DNA of 64,000 nt from Actinomadura meyerae (GTDB lineage: Bacteria > Actinomycetota > Actinomycetes > Streptosporangiales > Streptosporangiaceae), in assembly GCF_900188445.1 (NCBI RefSeq), contig NZ_FZOR01000003.1:1-64000 (forward strand). The letters are read 5' to 3'. Each line of letters starts with the position of its first letter. Position 1 is the stretch's first letter. The notes below the pieces were generated by a model. It was not told the DNA's origin. It did no database searches and saw only the letters and a program-made list of their open reading frames with translations. The position numbers and the translations under genes are program-made. Below are positions 39,925 to 48,397 of the stretch, piece after piece.

Positions 39925-42441
39925 ATGAGAGCCCGAGAACTGGCGTTGCCGGTGGTCCTGGCGGCGTCCCTCGCGGTGCCCGCGGCCCTCGCGGCACCCG
40001 CATCGGCACGTCCCGCCGCCCCCGCGGCGGCCTGTGACCCGACCGGAACCGCACCGGTCTACCGGGGCAGGGTCCCGGCTCCGGAGCAGGTCCTCGGCTT
40101 CGAGCTCGGCGAGCGGCCCGTCAGCGCCGCCGAGTCCGACGCCTACCTGGAGGCGGTCGCCGCCAAGAGCGAGCGCGTGGTGTCCGGGACGCTCGCCACG
40201 TCCGCGCAGGGGCGCCCGCTCAAGTACGCGATAGCGGGACGTCCCGCGCTGATGTCCAAGGCGGGGCTGGCCGAGGTGCGGCGGGAGGCGGCGCTGCTCC
40301 GCGACCCGGGCACCCCGCGGGCGCTCGCGGAGCGGATCACCGAGCGCGGCGTCCCGATCCTGTGGATCAGCGGCAACGTCCACGGTGACGAGCCGAGCGG
40401 CACCGACGCGGCGCTGCGGGTGCTGCGCGACCTCGGCGACCGCGCCGACTGCGCCGCGACGGCGATCCTCGACAACGCGCTCGTCGTCGTCCTGCCGACG
40501 CAGAACCCGGACGGGCGGGAACTGAACACGCGCCAGAACGCCTACGGGTTCGACATGAACCGGGACTGGTTCGCGCGCACCCAGCCGGAGACCGACGGCA
40601 AGCTGGCGATGCTGAACCAGTACCCGCCGGCCCTCTACATCGACGCGCACGAGATGGGCGGGACGTCGTACTTCTTCCCGCCGAACGCCGACCCGGTCTA
40701 CCACGAGACCCCCGAGCAGGCCGTCGGCTGGATCAACGACCTGTACGGCGGCGCGCTGGCCGCGGAGTTCACGCGGCAGGGCATCGACTTCTTCAACCGC
40801 GACGTCTACGACCTCTTCTACCAGGGCTACGGGGACTCCGTCCCGACCAGCGCGTTCCACGCCGCGGGCATGACCTTCGAGAAGGGCGACGGGAGCCCGT
40901 ACCCGGAGCGGGTGAAGGAGCAGTACCTCACCCAGTGGACGGCGCTGTCGGCCGCCGCGCGCAACCGGCACCGCGTCCTGGCCGAGTGGCGCCGGATGAC
41001 GGTGGACGCCCACGCCCAGGGCGAGGCGGGGAAGCTGGAGCCCAACCAGATCTACAACCCGCCGAACACGATCGACCGGCCGGTACCCGACCGGAAGGTG
41101 CGGAGCTACTTCCTGCGCGACGACGACCCGGCCAAGCGCGCCGAGGTCCGGCTGGTCGTGCGGCGGCTGCAGCGCATGGGCGTGCAGGTGAAGAGGCTCG
41201 TCCGGCCGCTGGCCGTCCCGGACTTCAAGGCGTACGGGCGCGCCGAGGCGAAGACGACCCTTCCTGCGGGCACGTACTGGATCTCGATGGCGCAGGGCCA
41301 GAAGCACTGGATCCAGGCCATGCTCAACGAGGACTCCTACACGCCGTTCCCGTACTTCTACGACGTGACGGCGTGGAGCCTGCCGCTGCTCGGGAACGTG
41401 GCGGGCGGGTCGTCCGGGGCCGTGCTGCGCCCGCGCGCCGTCCCGGTGCCGCCGCTGCCCGCGCCGCGTCCGGGCCATGACGGGAAGGCGCCGAAGCTCG
41501 GCGTCCTGCAGCTGTCGGCGACGTCGTCGGCCGCCCGCCAGTCGGCGGGCTGGCTGCGGCACCGCCTGGACCGCGACTGGGAACTGCCGTTCACCCTGCT
41601 CACCCCGGCGGACGTCGCGGCGGGCAAGCTGGACGGCATCGAGGTGCTGGTCACGCCCGACGGCCCGGCGTCGTCCGCCTACACCGCGCTCGGCGACGCG
41701 GGCCGGGCCGCGCTCCAGCGGTGGACGCGCGACGGCGGCCGCTACATCGGCTGGCAGGGCGGCACACAGCTCGCGGCGCGGCTCGGCCTGACGACCGCGA
41801 CGCTGGCCGAGCCGACGTCCGACATCCCCGGCACCCTGTTCCGGGTGAAGGTGGACGGGTCGAGCCCGCTGGCGAAGGGCGTCGGCCCGACGGCGTGGAA
41901 CTTCACCTCCTACGACCTGGTGATGCACGCCTCCAGCGGCGTCGCCGTGGCGTACCCGCCGGTGGACTCGCCCGACTGGTTCACCTCCGGCTTCGAGCGC
42001 GGCGCGGCCGAGCTGGGCGGCACCGCCGCGGTCGTCGACCAGCCGGTCGGCGCGGGACGCTCCGTGCTGTTCGCGGCGGAGCCGAACTTCCGCGCGTTCA
42101 GCGACGGCACGGCCAAGCTGCTCTACAACGCGATCCTCGGCCCGGACCCGGCGGCGGCACCGGCGCCCCAGGGCACGGCGAAGGCGGTGCGGGAGGCCGC
42201 CGAGCTGCCGTCCTACGAGTCGCCGATCCGCGTGTCGGTGAAGGCGGCGGACGCCGCGAAGGCCGCCTCCGTGCTGCGGTCGCTCGGCGCGACGTGGGCC
42301 GAGAGCCGCGCCGGCGGGACCGTCCACTACGTGGTCGACAACCCGCGGGGCCTGCCGGTGGACCACCACCCGTTCGCCGGCCGCCTGCCGTCCGCCATCC
42401 GCGCGGCGGGCATCGCGCCCATCGCCGTCACCCTGCCCTGA
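39925..42441 (+). CDS. secreted M14 family zinc carboxypeptidase
   Basis: An 838-residue exported metallopeptidase. A signal peptide (RARELALPVVLAASLAVPAA) ends near SARPA. The M14 zinc motif HxxE is in GNVHGDEPSG, substrate Arg/Asn residues lie in FDMNRDWFARTQ, the zinc His is in LYIDAHEMGG, and a likely catalytic Glu is in GMTFEKGDG. The peptidase part covers residues about 60-400. The long C-terminal part (about 500-770) looks like a class I glutamine amidotransferase-like/ThuA-type domain (GIEVLVTPDGPASSAY), probably non-catalytic. It is expected to trim peptides outside the cell. No Shine-Dalgarno is obvious. Confidence 0.87.
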   Translation: MRARELALPVVLAASLAVPAALAAPASARPAAPAAACDPTGTAPVYRGRVPAPEQVLGFELGERPVSAAESDAYLEAVAAKSERVVSGTLATSAQGRPLKYAIAGRPALMSKAGLAEVRREAALLRDPGTPRALAERITERGVPILWISGNVHGDEPSGTDAALRVLRDLGDRADCAATAILDNALVVVLPTQNPDGRELNTRQNAYGFDMNRDWFARTQPETDGKLAMLNQYPPALYIDAHEMGGTSYFFPPNADPVYHETPEQAVGWINDLYGGALAAEFTRQGIDFFNRDVYDLFYQGYGDSVPTSAFHAAGMTFEKGDGSPYPERVKEQYLTQWTALSAAARNRHRVLAEWRRMTVDAHAQGEAGKLEPNQIYNPPNTIDRPVPDRKVRSYFLRDDDPAKRAEVRLVVRRLQRMGVQVKRLVRPLAVPDFKAYGRAEAKTTLPAGTYWISMAQGQKHWIQAMLNEDSYTPFPYFYDVTAWSLPLLGNVAGGSSGAVLRPRAVPVPPLPAPRPGHDGKAPKLGVLQLSATSSAARQSAGWLRHRLDRDWELPFTLLTPADVAAGKLDGIEVLVTPDGPASSAYTALGDAGRAALQRWTRDGGRYIGWQGGTQLAARLGLTTATLAEPTSDIPGTLFRVKVDGSSPLAKGVGPTAWNFTSYDLVMHASSGVAVAYPPVDSPDWFTSGFERGAAELGGTAAVVDQPVGAGRSVLFAAEPNFRAFSDGTAKLLYNAILGPDPAAAPAPQGTAKAVREAAELPSYESPIRVSVKAADAAKAASVLRSLGATWAESRAGGTVHYVVDNPRGLPVDHHPFAGRLPSAIRAAGIAPIAVTLP

Positions 42442-42490
42442 CCGGCGGCGCGGCGTGCCGGAACGCCCGGCACGCCGCGCCGCGCAAGGG

Positions 42491-43156
42491 CTACTTGCGG
42501 ACGATCCACGCGATCGCGGTCATCGTGCCCGGCGGCACCTCGGTGAACCCGCCGTCGCGCACCGCGACGGTCGCCTTCTTCACGCAGTCGCGCCACGGGA
42601 CGTCCCGGGCCAGCCGGACGGGCGCCCCCGCCTCGACCCACGCCGCCACGTCCTTGCGGCGGCCCTGGCGCAGCAGCAGCTGGGCGGCGTGCCCGCACTG
42701 CGCGGCGGCCTTCCCCGTCGTGATCGTCACATCCGGATTGAGGGCGATCGCGGCGTACGGCGGCTCCGGCGCCGGCTCCGGCTCGCCGTCCGCGAGGTCG
42801 AGGCCCGCGACCTGCAGCTTCGCGAGCTGCGGCGGGACGTCCGACACCGGGCCCGGCGGGAACGCCCGCACCTGCGCGCCCGCGTGCTCGACGGTGACGC
42901 CGGGCAGCGCCTCCACCTCCGGCCAGCGCACGCCCCGCGCCCGCCGCGTCACCTTCCGTATGCGCCGGGACTCCCACTCGCGCACGGCGTCCCGCCATTC
43001 GCCCTCGACCGCGCGGGGGTCGGTGAGCAGCCGCACGACGGCGGTCGCGGCCGCCTCGCAGACCGCGCCGTGGCCGGGCGGATCGGCCTTCTCGGCCCGT
43101 ACCACCAACTGCATCGCCCAGGGGGGATCATCGAGAGGGTCGTAGTCAGGTCGCAC
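42491..43156 (-). CDS. PTH2-family peptidyl-tRNA hydrolase-like protein
   Basis: A protein of about 221 residues with the Pth2 core: MQLVVRAEKADPP (first strand), then NPDVTITTGKAAAQCGHAAQLLL, which holds the GKxxAQxxHA pattern of Pth2 enzymes. The C-terminus has KATVAVRDGGFTEVPPGTMTA. Between the two halves lies a proline-rich insert of about 70 residues absent from classical Pth2. Pth2 proteins recycle peptidyl-tRNA. Actinobacteria already have Pth1, so a side role is possible. The GTG 43156 start is provisional, and ATG 43114 would start directly at the first strand. Confidence 0.75.
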   Translation of the reverse strand: MRPDYDPLDDPPWAMQLVVRAEKADPPGHGAVCEAAATAVVRLLTDPRAVEGEWRDAVREWESRRIRKVTRRARGVRWPEVEALPGVTVEHAGAQVRAFPPGPVSDVPPQLAKLQVAGLDLADGEPEPAPEPPYAAIALNPDVTITTGKAAAQCGHAAQLLLRQGRRKDVAAWVEAGAPVRLARDVPWRDCVKKATVAVRDGGFTEVPPGTMTAIAWIVRK

Positions 43157-43257
43157 CCGCTGGAGTATTCCAAACCCGAGGCGGCTTCCCCTGGGCGGAT
43201 GTGGGTAATGCAACTCTTACCGTCCCCCGGACGTCGTTCAGGTACGGGAGGTCACCG

Positions 43258-44328
43258 GTGACCAGTGGCTCGTGGAGTGATTCCATACCGGGTATCGGGA
43301 CGTACTTCGTCGGCATCGACGTCGCCCCCGGCCGCTACCGATGCGACGACGGCAAGGGCGGCTGGTGGGTCCGCTTCACCGGGCCCGGCGGGGGCGACCC
43401 CGTCGGCTCGTGGCCGCTGCCCGCCGGCCCGACCGAGATCGAGATCGCGCGGACCGACTTCGCGTTCGAGACGCACGTCTCCACGGACTGGCGGCGGATC
43501 GCGCCCCCGAGCGCCCCCTCGGACGGCTCGGCCGCGGAGCCGCGCCCGGTCGCCGACCCTACCCTGCGCGCCGAACTCGACACGATCGTCGACCGCCACC
43601 GCCCGCTGCTGTGGCTGGCGCCGCTGACCGTGCTCGCCCTCGGCCTGCTCGGCTCGCCGCTCCTCGGCTCGCTGTGGCTGATCGGCCTCGGCATGCTCGC
43701 GGTGCTGGTCGCGCTCGGCACCCCGTCGCTGTCGCTGGACCTGCGCCGCGCCCGCGAGCTGGAGCGGCGCCGCGACCGCTACCTCACCCCCGAGGACCTC
43801 GACGCCGACGGCCGCGCGCTGCTGGCCCGCGTCCAGGCGGCGATCGACGCCGTCCGCGACTCCGCGGTGAACCGCGAGGGGCTGCTGGACGCCGTGGACA
43901 ACGCGGTCACCCTGCCCCGCCAGGAGTGGGAGATCGCCCAGGTCCTGGCCAAGCAGTCGAAGCTGCGCGCCGACCACGCCGAGATGGCCGGGGAGAGCAC
44001 GCTGCCCGAGGTGGAGGCGGCGCTCCGCCCGCTGCGCGAGAAGCTGGACATCTCCGTCAGGGCGGTGACCCGCCGCGTGGAGGCGCTCGAACGCTACGCG
44101 GAGCGCGCCAGGGAGGCGGACGAGGTCCTGCGCGCCCAGCGCCACCTGGAGGCGATCGCCGAGAAGGCAGGCGAGTACGACGAGCTCCTGGCCGCGACCG
44201 TCCGCGACGACCTGGCCCTGCCCGCGATCGAGCGCCTCACCGAGCAGGGCGACGAGCTGCTGCGCACCCTCCGCGACCGCCTCACCAAGGCCGCCGAGGC
44301 CGCCAGCGAGCTCCCCCCGCCGCACTGA
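43258..44328 (+). CDS. membrane-anchored coiled-coil protein with beta-domain
   Basis: A 356-residue protein with three parts. Residues 5-75 are a beta domain with the common actinobacterial pattern GTYFVGIDVAPGRYRCD and TDFAFETHVSTDW. Residues about 112-160 form two hydrophobic helices (LLWLAPLTVLALGLLG, LWLIGLGMLAVLVALG). Residues 165-350 are a long coiled coil (EALERYAERAREADEVLRAQ). GTG 43258 has GGGAGG at ideal spacing. No enzyme motif is present. It could link membrane and cytosolic partners; function unknown. Confidence 0.7.
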   Translation: MTSGSWSDSIPGIGTYFVGIDVAPGRYRCDDGKGGWWVRFTGPGGGDPVGSWPLPAGPTEIEIARTDFAFETHVSTDWRRIAPPSAPSDGSAAEPRPVADPTLRAELDTIVDRHRPLLWLAPLTVLALGLLGSPLLGSLWLIGLGMLAVLVALGTPSLSLDLRRARELERRRDRYLTPEDLDADGRALLARVQAAIDAVRDSAVNREGLLDAVDNAVTLPRQEWEIAQVLAKQSKLRADHAEMAGESTLPEVEAALRPLREKLDISVRAVTRRVEALERYAERAREADEVLRAQRHLEAIAEKAGEYDELLAATVRDDLALPAIERLTEQGDELLRTLRDRLTKAAEAASELPPPH

Positions 44329-44346
44329 CCGGCCCGCACTGACCGG
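44320..44346 (+). repeat. 14-bp tandem duplication spanning a stop codon
   Basis: Two copies of CCGCACTGACCGG (starts 44320 and 44334); the first contains the TGA stop of the coiled-coil gene. If the first stop were read through, the next in-frame codons would soon differ, so no coding role is seen. It is part of the pattern of small duplications at gene ends in this window. Confidence 0.6.
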
Positions 44347-44369
44347 CCGCCGCCCGCAGGGCGGCCGCG

Positions 44370-44939
44370 CTAGAAGATCTCGTCCAGGTGGTGGCGGAGG
44401 ATCTCCATCGCCGACTCCGGGCTCCGCCGTCCGACCAGGACGCTCGTACCGAGCCCGTGGGCGAGGGCGAGCAGGCGCGCCGCCTCCGTGGCCGGGTCCT
44501 CGCACGTGCCGGTGAGGATCTCCGCCAAGCGCCGCTCCAGACGGTCGGGGCCATCCACGAAGGGCTGCGCCGCGAGCGACGGCTCGGTCAGGGCGAGGAC
44601 GGCGTAGGACGTCCAGACCTGGTGGAACAGGCGGCTCTCCGGGTCGGTCGGCAGTGCCTCGGCGAGCAGCGCCTCGACGGTCTCGCGCGGTGCCGGGTCG
44701 CGCAGGTCGGCGAGGCGGGCCGCCCACCGCTCGTTGCTCTGCCGTTCGAGCCGCTCCAGCGCCGCGTTCATGAGCCGTGCCTTGGTCTCGAAGTAGTACT
44801 GGACGAGCCGCAGCGAGACCCCGGCCTCGGCCGCGACCGAGCGCATGGTGACGGCGTGCAGGCCGTCGCGCCCGGCGACGCGGACGAGCCCGTCGATGAT
44901 CTGCGCGCGGCGGGCGTCGTGGTCGGCGGTCCTCGGCAT
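44370..44939 (-). CDS. TetR family regulator of the adjacent MFS exporter
   Basis: A 189-residue TetR repressor. The N-terminal helix-turn-helix is VTMRSVAAEAGVSLRLVQYYF (residues about 27-47), with the typical YYFETKARLM following. The C-terminal ligand domain is helical. ATG 44939 lies only nine bases from a 33-bp operator-like dyad (44948-44980), and the MFS gene starts on the other side of it. This is the classic layout for a repressor controlling itself and a drug exporter. Confidence 0.9.
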   Translation of the reverse strand: MPRTADHDARRAQIIDGLVRVAGRDGLHAVTMRSVAAEAGVSLRLVQYYFETKARLMNAALERLERQSNERWAARLADLRDPAPRETVEALLAEALPTDPESRLFHQVWTSYAVLALTEPSLAAQPFVDGPDRLERRLAEILTGTCEDPATEAARLLALAHGLGTSVLVGRRSPESAMEILRHHLDEIF

Positions 44940-44947
44940 GCCTTCAT

Positions 44948-44980
44948 GGTACCGATGTACCATAATGATACATCCGTACC
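44948..44980. promoter_or_regulatory. TetR-type operator between tetR and MFS genes
   Basis: An inverted repeat with 13-bp arms: GGTACCGATGTAC (44948-44960) and ATACATCCGTACC (44968-44980), 11 of 13 positions matching, around a CATAATG spacer. The AT-rich centre also offers a TATCAT/CATAAT -10 box on each strand. Binding here would block both divergent genes. Confidence 0.8.
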
Positions 44981-44991
44981 AGAGGAGTCCC

Positions 44992-46341
44992 ATGACATCG
45001 CGGCAGCGAGCCGTGCTCGCCCTGGCGTGCGCCGCGCAGTTCATGGTCGTGCTGGACGTGTCGGTGGTGAACGTCGCGCTGCCGTCCATCCAGGCGGACC
45101 TGCGCTTCGCGCCCGCCGACCTCCAGTGGGTCGTCAACGCCTACGCCCTCGCCTTCGCCGGACTGCTGCTGCTCGGCGGACGGCTCGCCGACGTCCACGG
45201 GCCGCGGCGCGTGTTCGCCGCGGGGCTGGCCCTGTTCACGCTGGCGAGCCTGGCCGGCGGCCTCGCGGGCGCGCCCGGCCCGCTCATCGCGGCGCGCGCC
45301 TTTCAGGGCATCGGCGCCGCCCTCCTGGCCCCCGCGACGCTGACCGTCCTCACCACGGCGTTCGACGAGGACGTCCGGCCCCGCGCGCTCGCCGCCTGGA
45401 CCGCCGTCGGCCTCGCGGGCGGGACGGCCGGCAACCTCGCCGGCGGCCTGCTCACCGACGTGCTGTCCTGGCGCTGGACGCTGCTCGTCAACGTCCCGGT
45501 CGGCGTCCTCGCGCTGCTCCCGGCGCGTCTCGTCCAGAACGCGAAGGGCGAGCGGCGGCGGCTGGACGTCCCGGGCGCCGTGCTGGCCACCGCGGGCGTC
45601 GCGTCGCTCACCTACGGCGTCACGCGCGGTTGGAACGCACCCGCGCTGATCGCGGGCGCCGCGGCGCTGGGGGCGTTCGCCGTCCAGCAGTCGCGGGCCC
45701 GGACGCCGCTGCTGCCGCTCGGGCTGCTGCGGCTGCGCGCGGTCGCGGCCGGGAACGCGGCGATGCTGCTCGCCGGGGCGTGCCTGAACCCGATGTGGTA
45801 CTTCCTGGCGCTGTCGATGCAGGACGTCCTGGGGCTGAGCGCCCTGGAGACCGGGCTCGGCTTCCTCCCGCACACGCTGCTGACCATGGCCGTCGCGCTG
45901 CGCGTCACGCCCCGCCTGATGGGGCGGCTGCCCGACCGCGCGCTGATCGCGGCCGGGTCCCTGATCGCCGCGGCCGGGTTCGCCTGGCAGAGCCGCCTGT
46001 CCCCCGGCGGCGCCTACCTGCCGGACGTCCTCGGCCCGGCGGTCCTCATCTCGGCGGGCGGCGGGCTGCTCAACACGCCGATCACCAACGCCGTCACCGC
46101 GGGCGTCCCGCGGGAGGACGCCGGCGCCGCGTCCGGCCTGATGAACACGACCAAGCAGACCGGCGCCGCGCTGGGCCTCGCCGCACTGGTCGCCGTGGCG
46201 GACGACCACACCGCCGCGTTCGCGGTGATGGCGGGCCTCATGGTGGCGACGGCGGCGGTCGCGGCCGCCCTTCCCGGGCACCCGCGCGACGGGCGCGGTG
46301 CCGCGGGCCCGGCGCGGCGGCTCAGCCGGCGAGGGCCCTGA
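44992..46341 (+). CDS. MFS transporter, DHA2-type drug exporter
   Basis: A 449-residue MFS exporter. Helix 1 carries FMVVLDVSVVNVALPSIQ (motif D), the helix 2-3 loop GGRLADVHGPRRVF (motif A) and helix 5 GTAGNLAGGLLTDVLSWRW (motif C, exporter type). The late MNTTKQTGAALGLA segment is typical of DHA2. The ATG has AGAGGAG upstream. The operator between this gene and its TetR neighbour indicates ligand-induced expression. Its last 20 bases overlap the convergent HAD gene. Confidence 0.9.
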   Translation: MTSRQRAVLALACAAQFMVVLDVSVVNVALPSIQADLRFAPADLQWVVNAYALAFAGLLLLGGRLADVHGPRRVFAAGLALFTLASLAGGLAGAPGPLIAARAFQGIGAALLAPATLTVLTTAFDEDVRPRALAAWTAVGLAGGTAGNLAGGLLTDVLSWRWTLLVNVPVGVLALLPARLVQNAKGERRRLDVPGAVLATAGVASLTYGVTRGWNAPALIAGAAALGAFAVQQSRARTPLLPLGLLRLRAVAAGNAAMLLAGACLNPMWYFLALSMQDVLGLSALETGLGFLPHTLLTMAVALRVTPRLMGRLPDRALIAAGSLIAAAGFAWQSRLSPGGAYLPDVLGPAVLISAGGGLLNTPITNAVTAGVPREDAGAASGLMNTTKQTGAALGLAALVAVADDHTAAFAVMAGLMVATAAVAAALPGHPRDGRGAAGPARRLSRRGP

Positions 46342-46909
46342 CCTGGTCGGGCCCGGCGAAGACCTCGGCGCGCATCCCGGCCTCGCGGGCGGCGAGGACG
46401 TTGCGCTCGGTGTCGTCGAAGAACAGGACGTCGCCCGGCTCGACGCCGAGGCGCTCGGCGCAGATCTCGAAGGCGCGCGGGTCGGGCTTGGCGACGCCGA
46501 TGCGGCAGGAGTAGACGAGCGCGTCGAAGCGGTCGAGCAGCGCGCCGTGCCGGGCCTCGATGCGGGGCACCAGGTCGCCGATGATGTTGGAGAGCAGGCC
46601 CAGCCTGCGGCCGGAGTCGGCGAGCTCGCCGACGAGGCCGGCCATCACGTCGTCCACGTCCGTCCAGCTGTCGAGGTCGGCCTCGATCAGCGCGGGGACG
46701 TCGGGGAACGACACGCCGAGCCGGGCGGCGACCTCCGCCCAGTAGGCCGCGCCCTCCTGCCCCGCGTCGTAGGCGGGGCGGCAGGCCCAGTAGGCCTCCC
46801 AGAACGCGGGGCCGGGCACCCCGGCGATCCCCTCGATCCGCCGGACCGCCGCGGGCGTCTGGGTGCGGGCGATCACTCCGTACAGGTCGAACACGATCAC
46901 ATCGGCCAT
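46322..46909 (-). CDS. HAD family hydrolase (HAD-IA)
   Basis: A 195-residue HAD phosphatase. Motif I is VIVFDLYGVIAR, where a Tyr replaces the usual Gly/Thr pair (DxYGV subtype, as in epoxide-hydrolase-N-terminal/YihX-like HADs). Motif II is LGLLSNI, motif III is IGVAKPDPRAFEI, and motif IV is DVLFFDDTERNVLAAREAGM. The substrate is unknown. It is divergent from the KstR2-like regulator, and the regulator's box lies between the two starts, so this gene may be co-regulated. Confidence 0.87.
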   Translation of the reverse strand: MADVIVFDLYGVIARTQTPAAVRRIEGIAGVPGPAFWEAYWACRPAYDAGQEGAAYWAEVAARLGVSFPDVPALIEADLDSWTDVDDVMAGLVGELADSGRRLGLLSNIIGDLVPRIEARHGALLDRFDALVYSCRIGVAKPDPRAFEICAERLGVEPGDVLFFDDTERNVLAAREAGMRAEVFAGPDQVRALAG

Positions 46910-46956
46910 GGGCCCGAGCCTATGCGGCCCGCCGCCGATGCCCCGCCCGCAGACGT

Positions 46957-46970
46957 AGCAAGCGCTTGGT
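46957..46970. promoter_or_regulatory. KstR2-type operator box
   Basis: AGCAAGCGCTTGGT matches the published mycobacterial KstR2 motif AnCAAGnnCTTGnT at every fixed position. It lies 67 bp upstream of the KstR2-like start and 47 bp upstream of the HAD start. A second copy with two mismatches (47003-47016) overlaps the expected -35 region of the regulator. Autoregulation is very likely. Confidence 0.8.
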
Positions 46971-47025
46971 GTTCGCCGTAACCTGGGGCGGCGGCGCAAT
47001 CGAGCAAGCGGTTGGGCGGGCACGG

Positions 47026-47031
47026 CATAAT
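47026..47031 (+). promoter_or_regulatory. -10 element for leaderless kstR2-like mRNA
   Basis: CATAAT ends six bases before the GTG start codon, and only an AGAGG directly abutting the GTG could serve as Shine-Dalgarno. That spacing would place the transcription start at the GTG itself, i.e. a leaderless message, which is common in actinobacteria. Confidence 0.5.
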
Positions 47032-47037
47032 GAGAGG

Positions 47038-47706
47038 GTGACGACCACGAGCGCTAAGTCCGGACGATCCCGAACCCGTGCCGCGGGCGAGGGCGGTGCC
47101 CGCCGCCGTGGCAGGGGCTCGCCCGCCTTGGCGTCGGAACGGCGCGAGCACCTGGTCAGACTCGCCGCCGAACTCTTCGCGGAGAAGGGCTTCCAGGCCA
47201 CCACCGTCCGCAACATCGCCGACGAGGCGGGCATCCTGTCCGGCAGCCTCTACCACCACTTCGACTCCAAGGAGTCGATCGTGGACGAGATCCTGTCCGG
47301 CTTCTTCGACGAGATCATGGCCTCCTACCAGGCGGTGATCGCCGAGGGCCGCAACCCGCGCGACACCATCGCCGGACTCGTCCGCGTCGCCTTCGGCACG
47401 CTGGAGCCGCACCGCGCCGCCATCACGGTGATGCAGAACGACTGGAACTACCTCAAGGGCATGGACCGGTTCGCCTACCTGATCAAGTCCGAGGACGAGG
47501 TCGAGAAGATGTGGGTGGACACGCTCCGGGCCGGCCAGGAGCAGGGGCTGTTCCGGCACGACCTCGACCCGAAGCTCACCTACCGGATGATCCGCGACAC
47601 CGTGTGGGTCGCGGTGCGCTGGTTCCGGCCGGGCGGCCGCCTGAACGCCCAGGGGCTCGCGGAGCACTACCTCAAGGTCATGTTCGACGGCATCAACCTG
47701 CACTAG
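47038..47706 (+). CDS. kstR2: KstR2-like TetR family regulator
   Basis: A 222-residue TetR regulator that strongly resembles mycobacterial KstR2. The helix-turn-helix region is TTVRNIADEAGILSGSLYHH. The C-terminal part carries KMWVDTLRAGQEQGLF and RMIRDTVWVAVRWFRPGG, segments close to those I recall from KstR2. KstR2 represses catabolism of cholesterol rings C/D in response to a CoA thioester. No cholesterol-ring genes are adjacent, so its regulon lies elsewhere; a steroid-type SDR at 53806 has a weak box. The first 35 residues are a basic Arg-rich tail. The gene has its own KstR2 box. Confidence 0.87.
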   Translation: MTTTSAKSGRSRTRAAGEGGARRRGRGSPALASERREHLVRLAAELFAEKGFQATTVRNIADEAGILSGSLYHHFDSKESIVDEILSGFFDEIMASYQAVIAEGRNPRDTIAGLVRVAFGTLEPHRAAITVMQNDWNYLKGMDRFAYLIKSEDEVEKMWVDTLRAGQEQGLFRHDLDPKLTYRMIRDTVWVAVRWFRPGGRLNAQGLAEHYLKVMFDGINLH

Positions 47707-47989
47707 ACGCCGCCCGCCGCGCCGCGCCGCGTCCGGGCACGGGTCGCCGCGGCGGTGCCGCCCTCCCCCGCCGTCTCCCCTGGCCATCGCGCGGTCCGCG
47801 CCGGTCATGCGTGCGGCGAGGGCGTTCGGTTCACCCCCGAATACATCCGTTGGAGCACATCCGGCGCGGTATCCCACCGTGCGGGGGCGCCAACCCCCAT
47901 AGTGTGCTTAGTCACAAATTGCCGAGTAGGGGTGGCGCATTGGGCCGTGGGGACGCTGTTACTGGAGACATCTACGGGGGGAGGGGGGC

Positions 47990-48220
47990 ATGACGGCTCA
48001 ACGGGGCGCCGCGGGCCGCGACGAGCCCACGCCCGCGGCCATGCGCGCCGCCACCGCGCGCGGCCTCCAGGAGCAGTTTCCAGGGGTGCGCGTCTGGTTC
48101 GGCGAGGCCACCGGGTCGTGGTGGGCACTGGTTCCGCTGCGTGACGGTCCGCGACTGCTGGAGGCGCCGACGCCGCAGCAGCTCCGCGACGAGATCATGA
48201 ATCTGCGGCACCGGGGCTGA
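47990..48220 (+). CDS. small hypothetical protein
   Basis: A 76-residue cytosolic protein that I do not recognise. It has an N-terminal disordered stretch, then a compact fold QFPGVRVWFGEATGSWWALVPL and a C-terminal helix APTPQQLRDEIMNLRH. A strong G-rich Shine-Dalgarno precedes the ATG. The 283 bases upstream (47707-47989) hold no gene that I can support, but include a locally AT-richer stretch near 47900-47930 that may be its promoter. Confidence 0.7.
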   Translation: MTAQRGAAGRDEPTPAAMRAATARGLQEQFPGVRVWFGEATGSWWALVPLRDGPRLLEAPTPQQLRDEIMNLRHRG

Positions 48221-48351
48221 CGCCGGCGGCCCGTGCGGGAACGCCGCCGCGCGGGCTCCAGGCGGGCTCCGGGCGGGCTCCGGGCGGAGGCATGCCGCCC
48301 GCCGGGAACGGGGCGCGATCCGTTCCCAGCGGGCGTCTCTGCTGAAACTAA

Positions 48352-48382
48352 CCCGAAAACGATTCGGGCACAAGCGCTTGCT
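48352..48382. promoter_or_regulatory. small hairpin plus KstR2-like box between convergent genes
   Basis: A six-bp stem CCCGAA/TTCGGG (48352-48368) is followed by CACAAGCGCTTGCT (48369-48382), which matches the KstR2 motif at all but the first position. It lies between the 3' ends of two convergent genes. That is unusual for an operator, so it may instead be part of a bidirectional terminator. Confidence 0.4.
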
Positions 48383-48397
48383 CGGTTTTACTCTCCG

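Noticed and set aside
48371-48380. Palindrome CAAGCGCTTG as a hairpin terminator
   Set aside because: A two-base loop would be needed, which is sterically poor; it is better viewed as a DNA-binding dyad, with a separate six-bp hairpin beside it.
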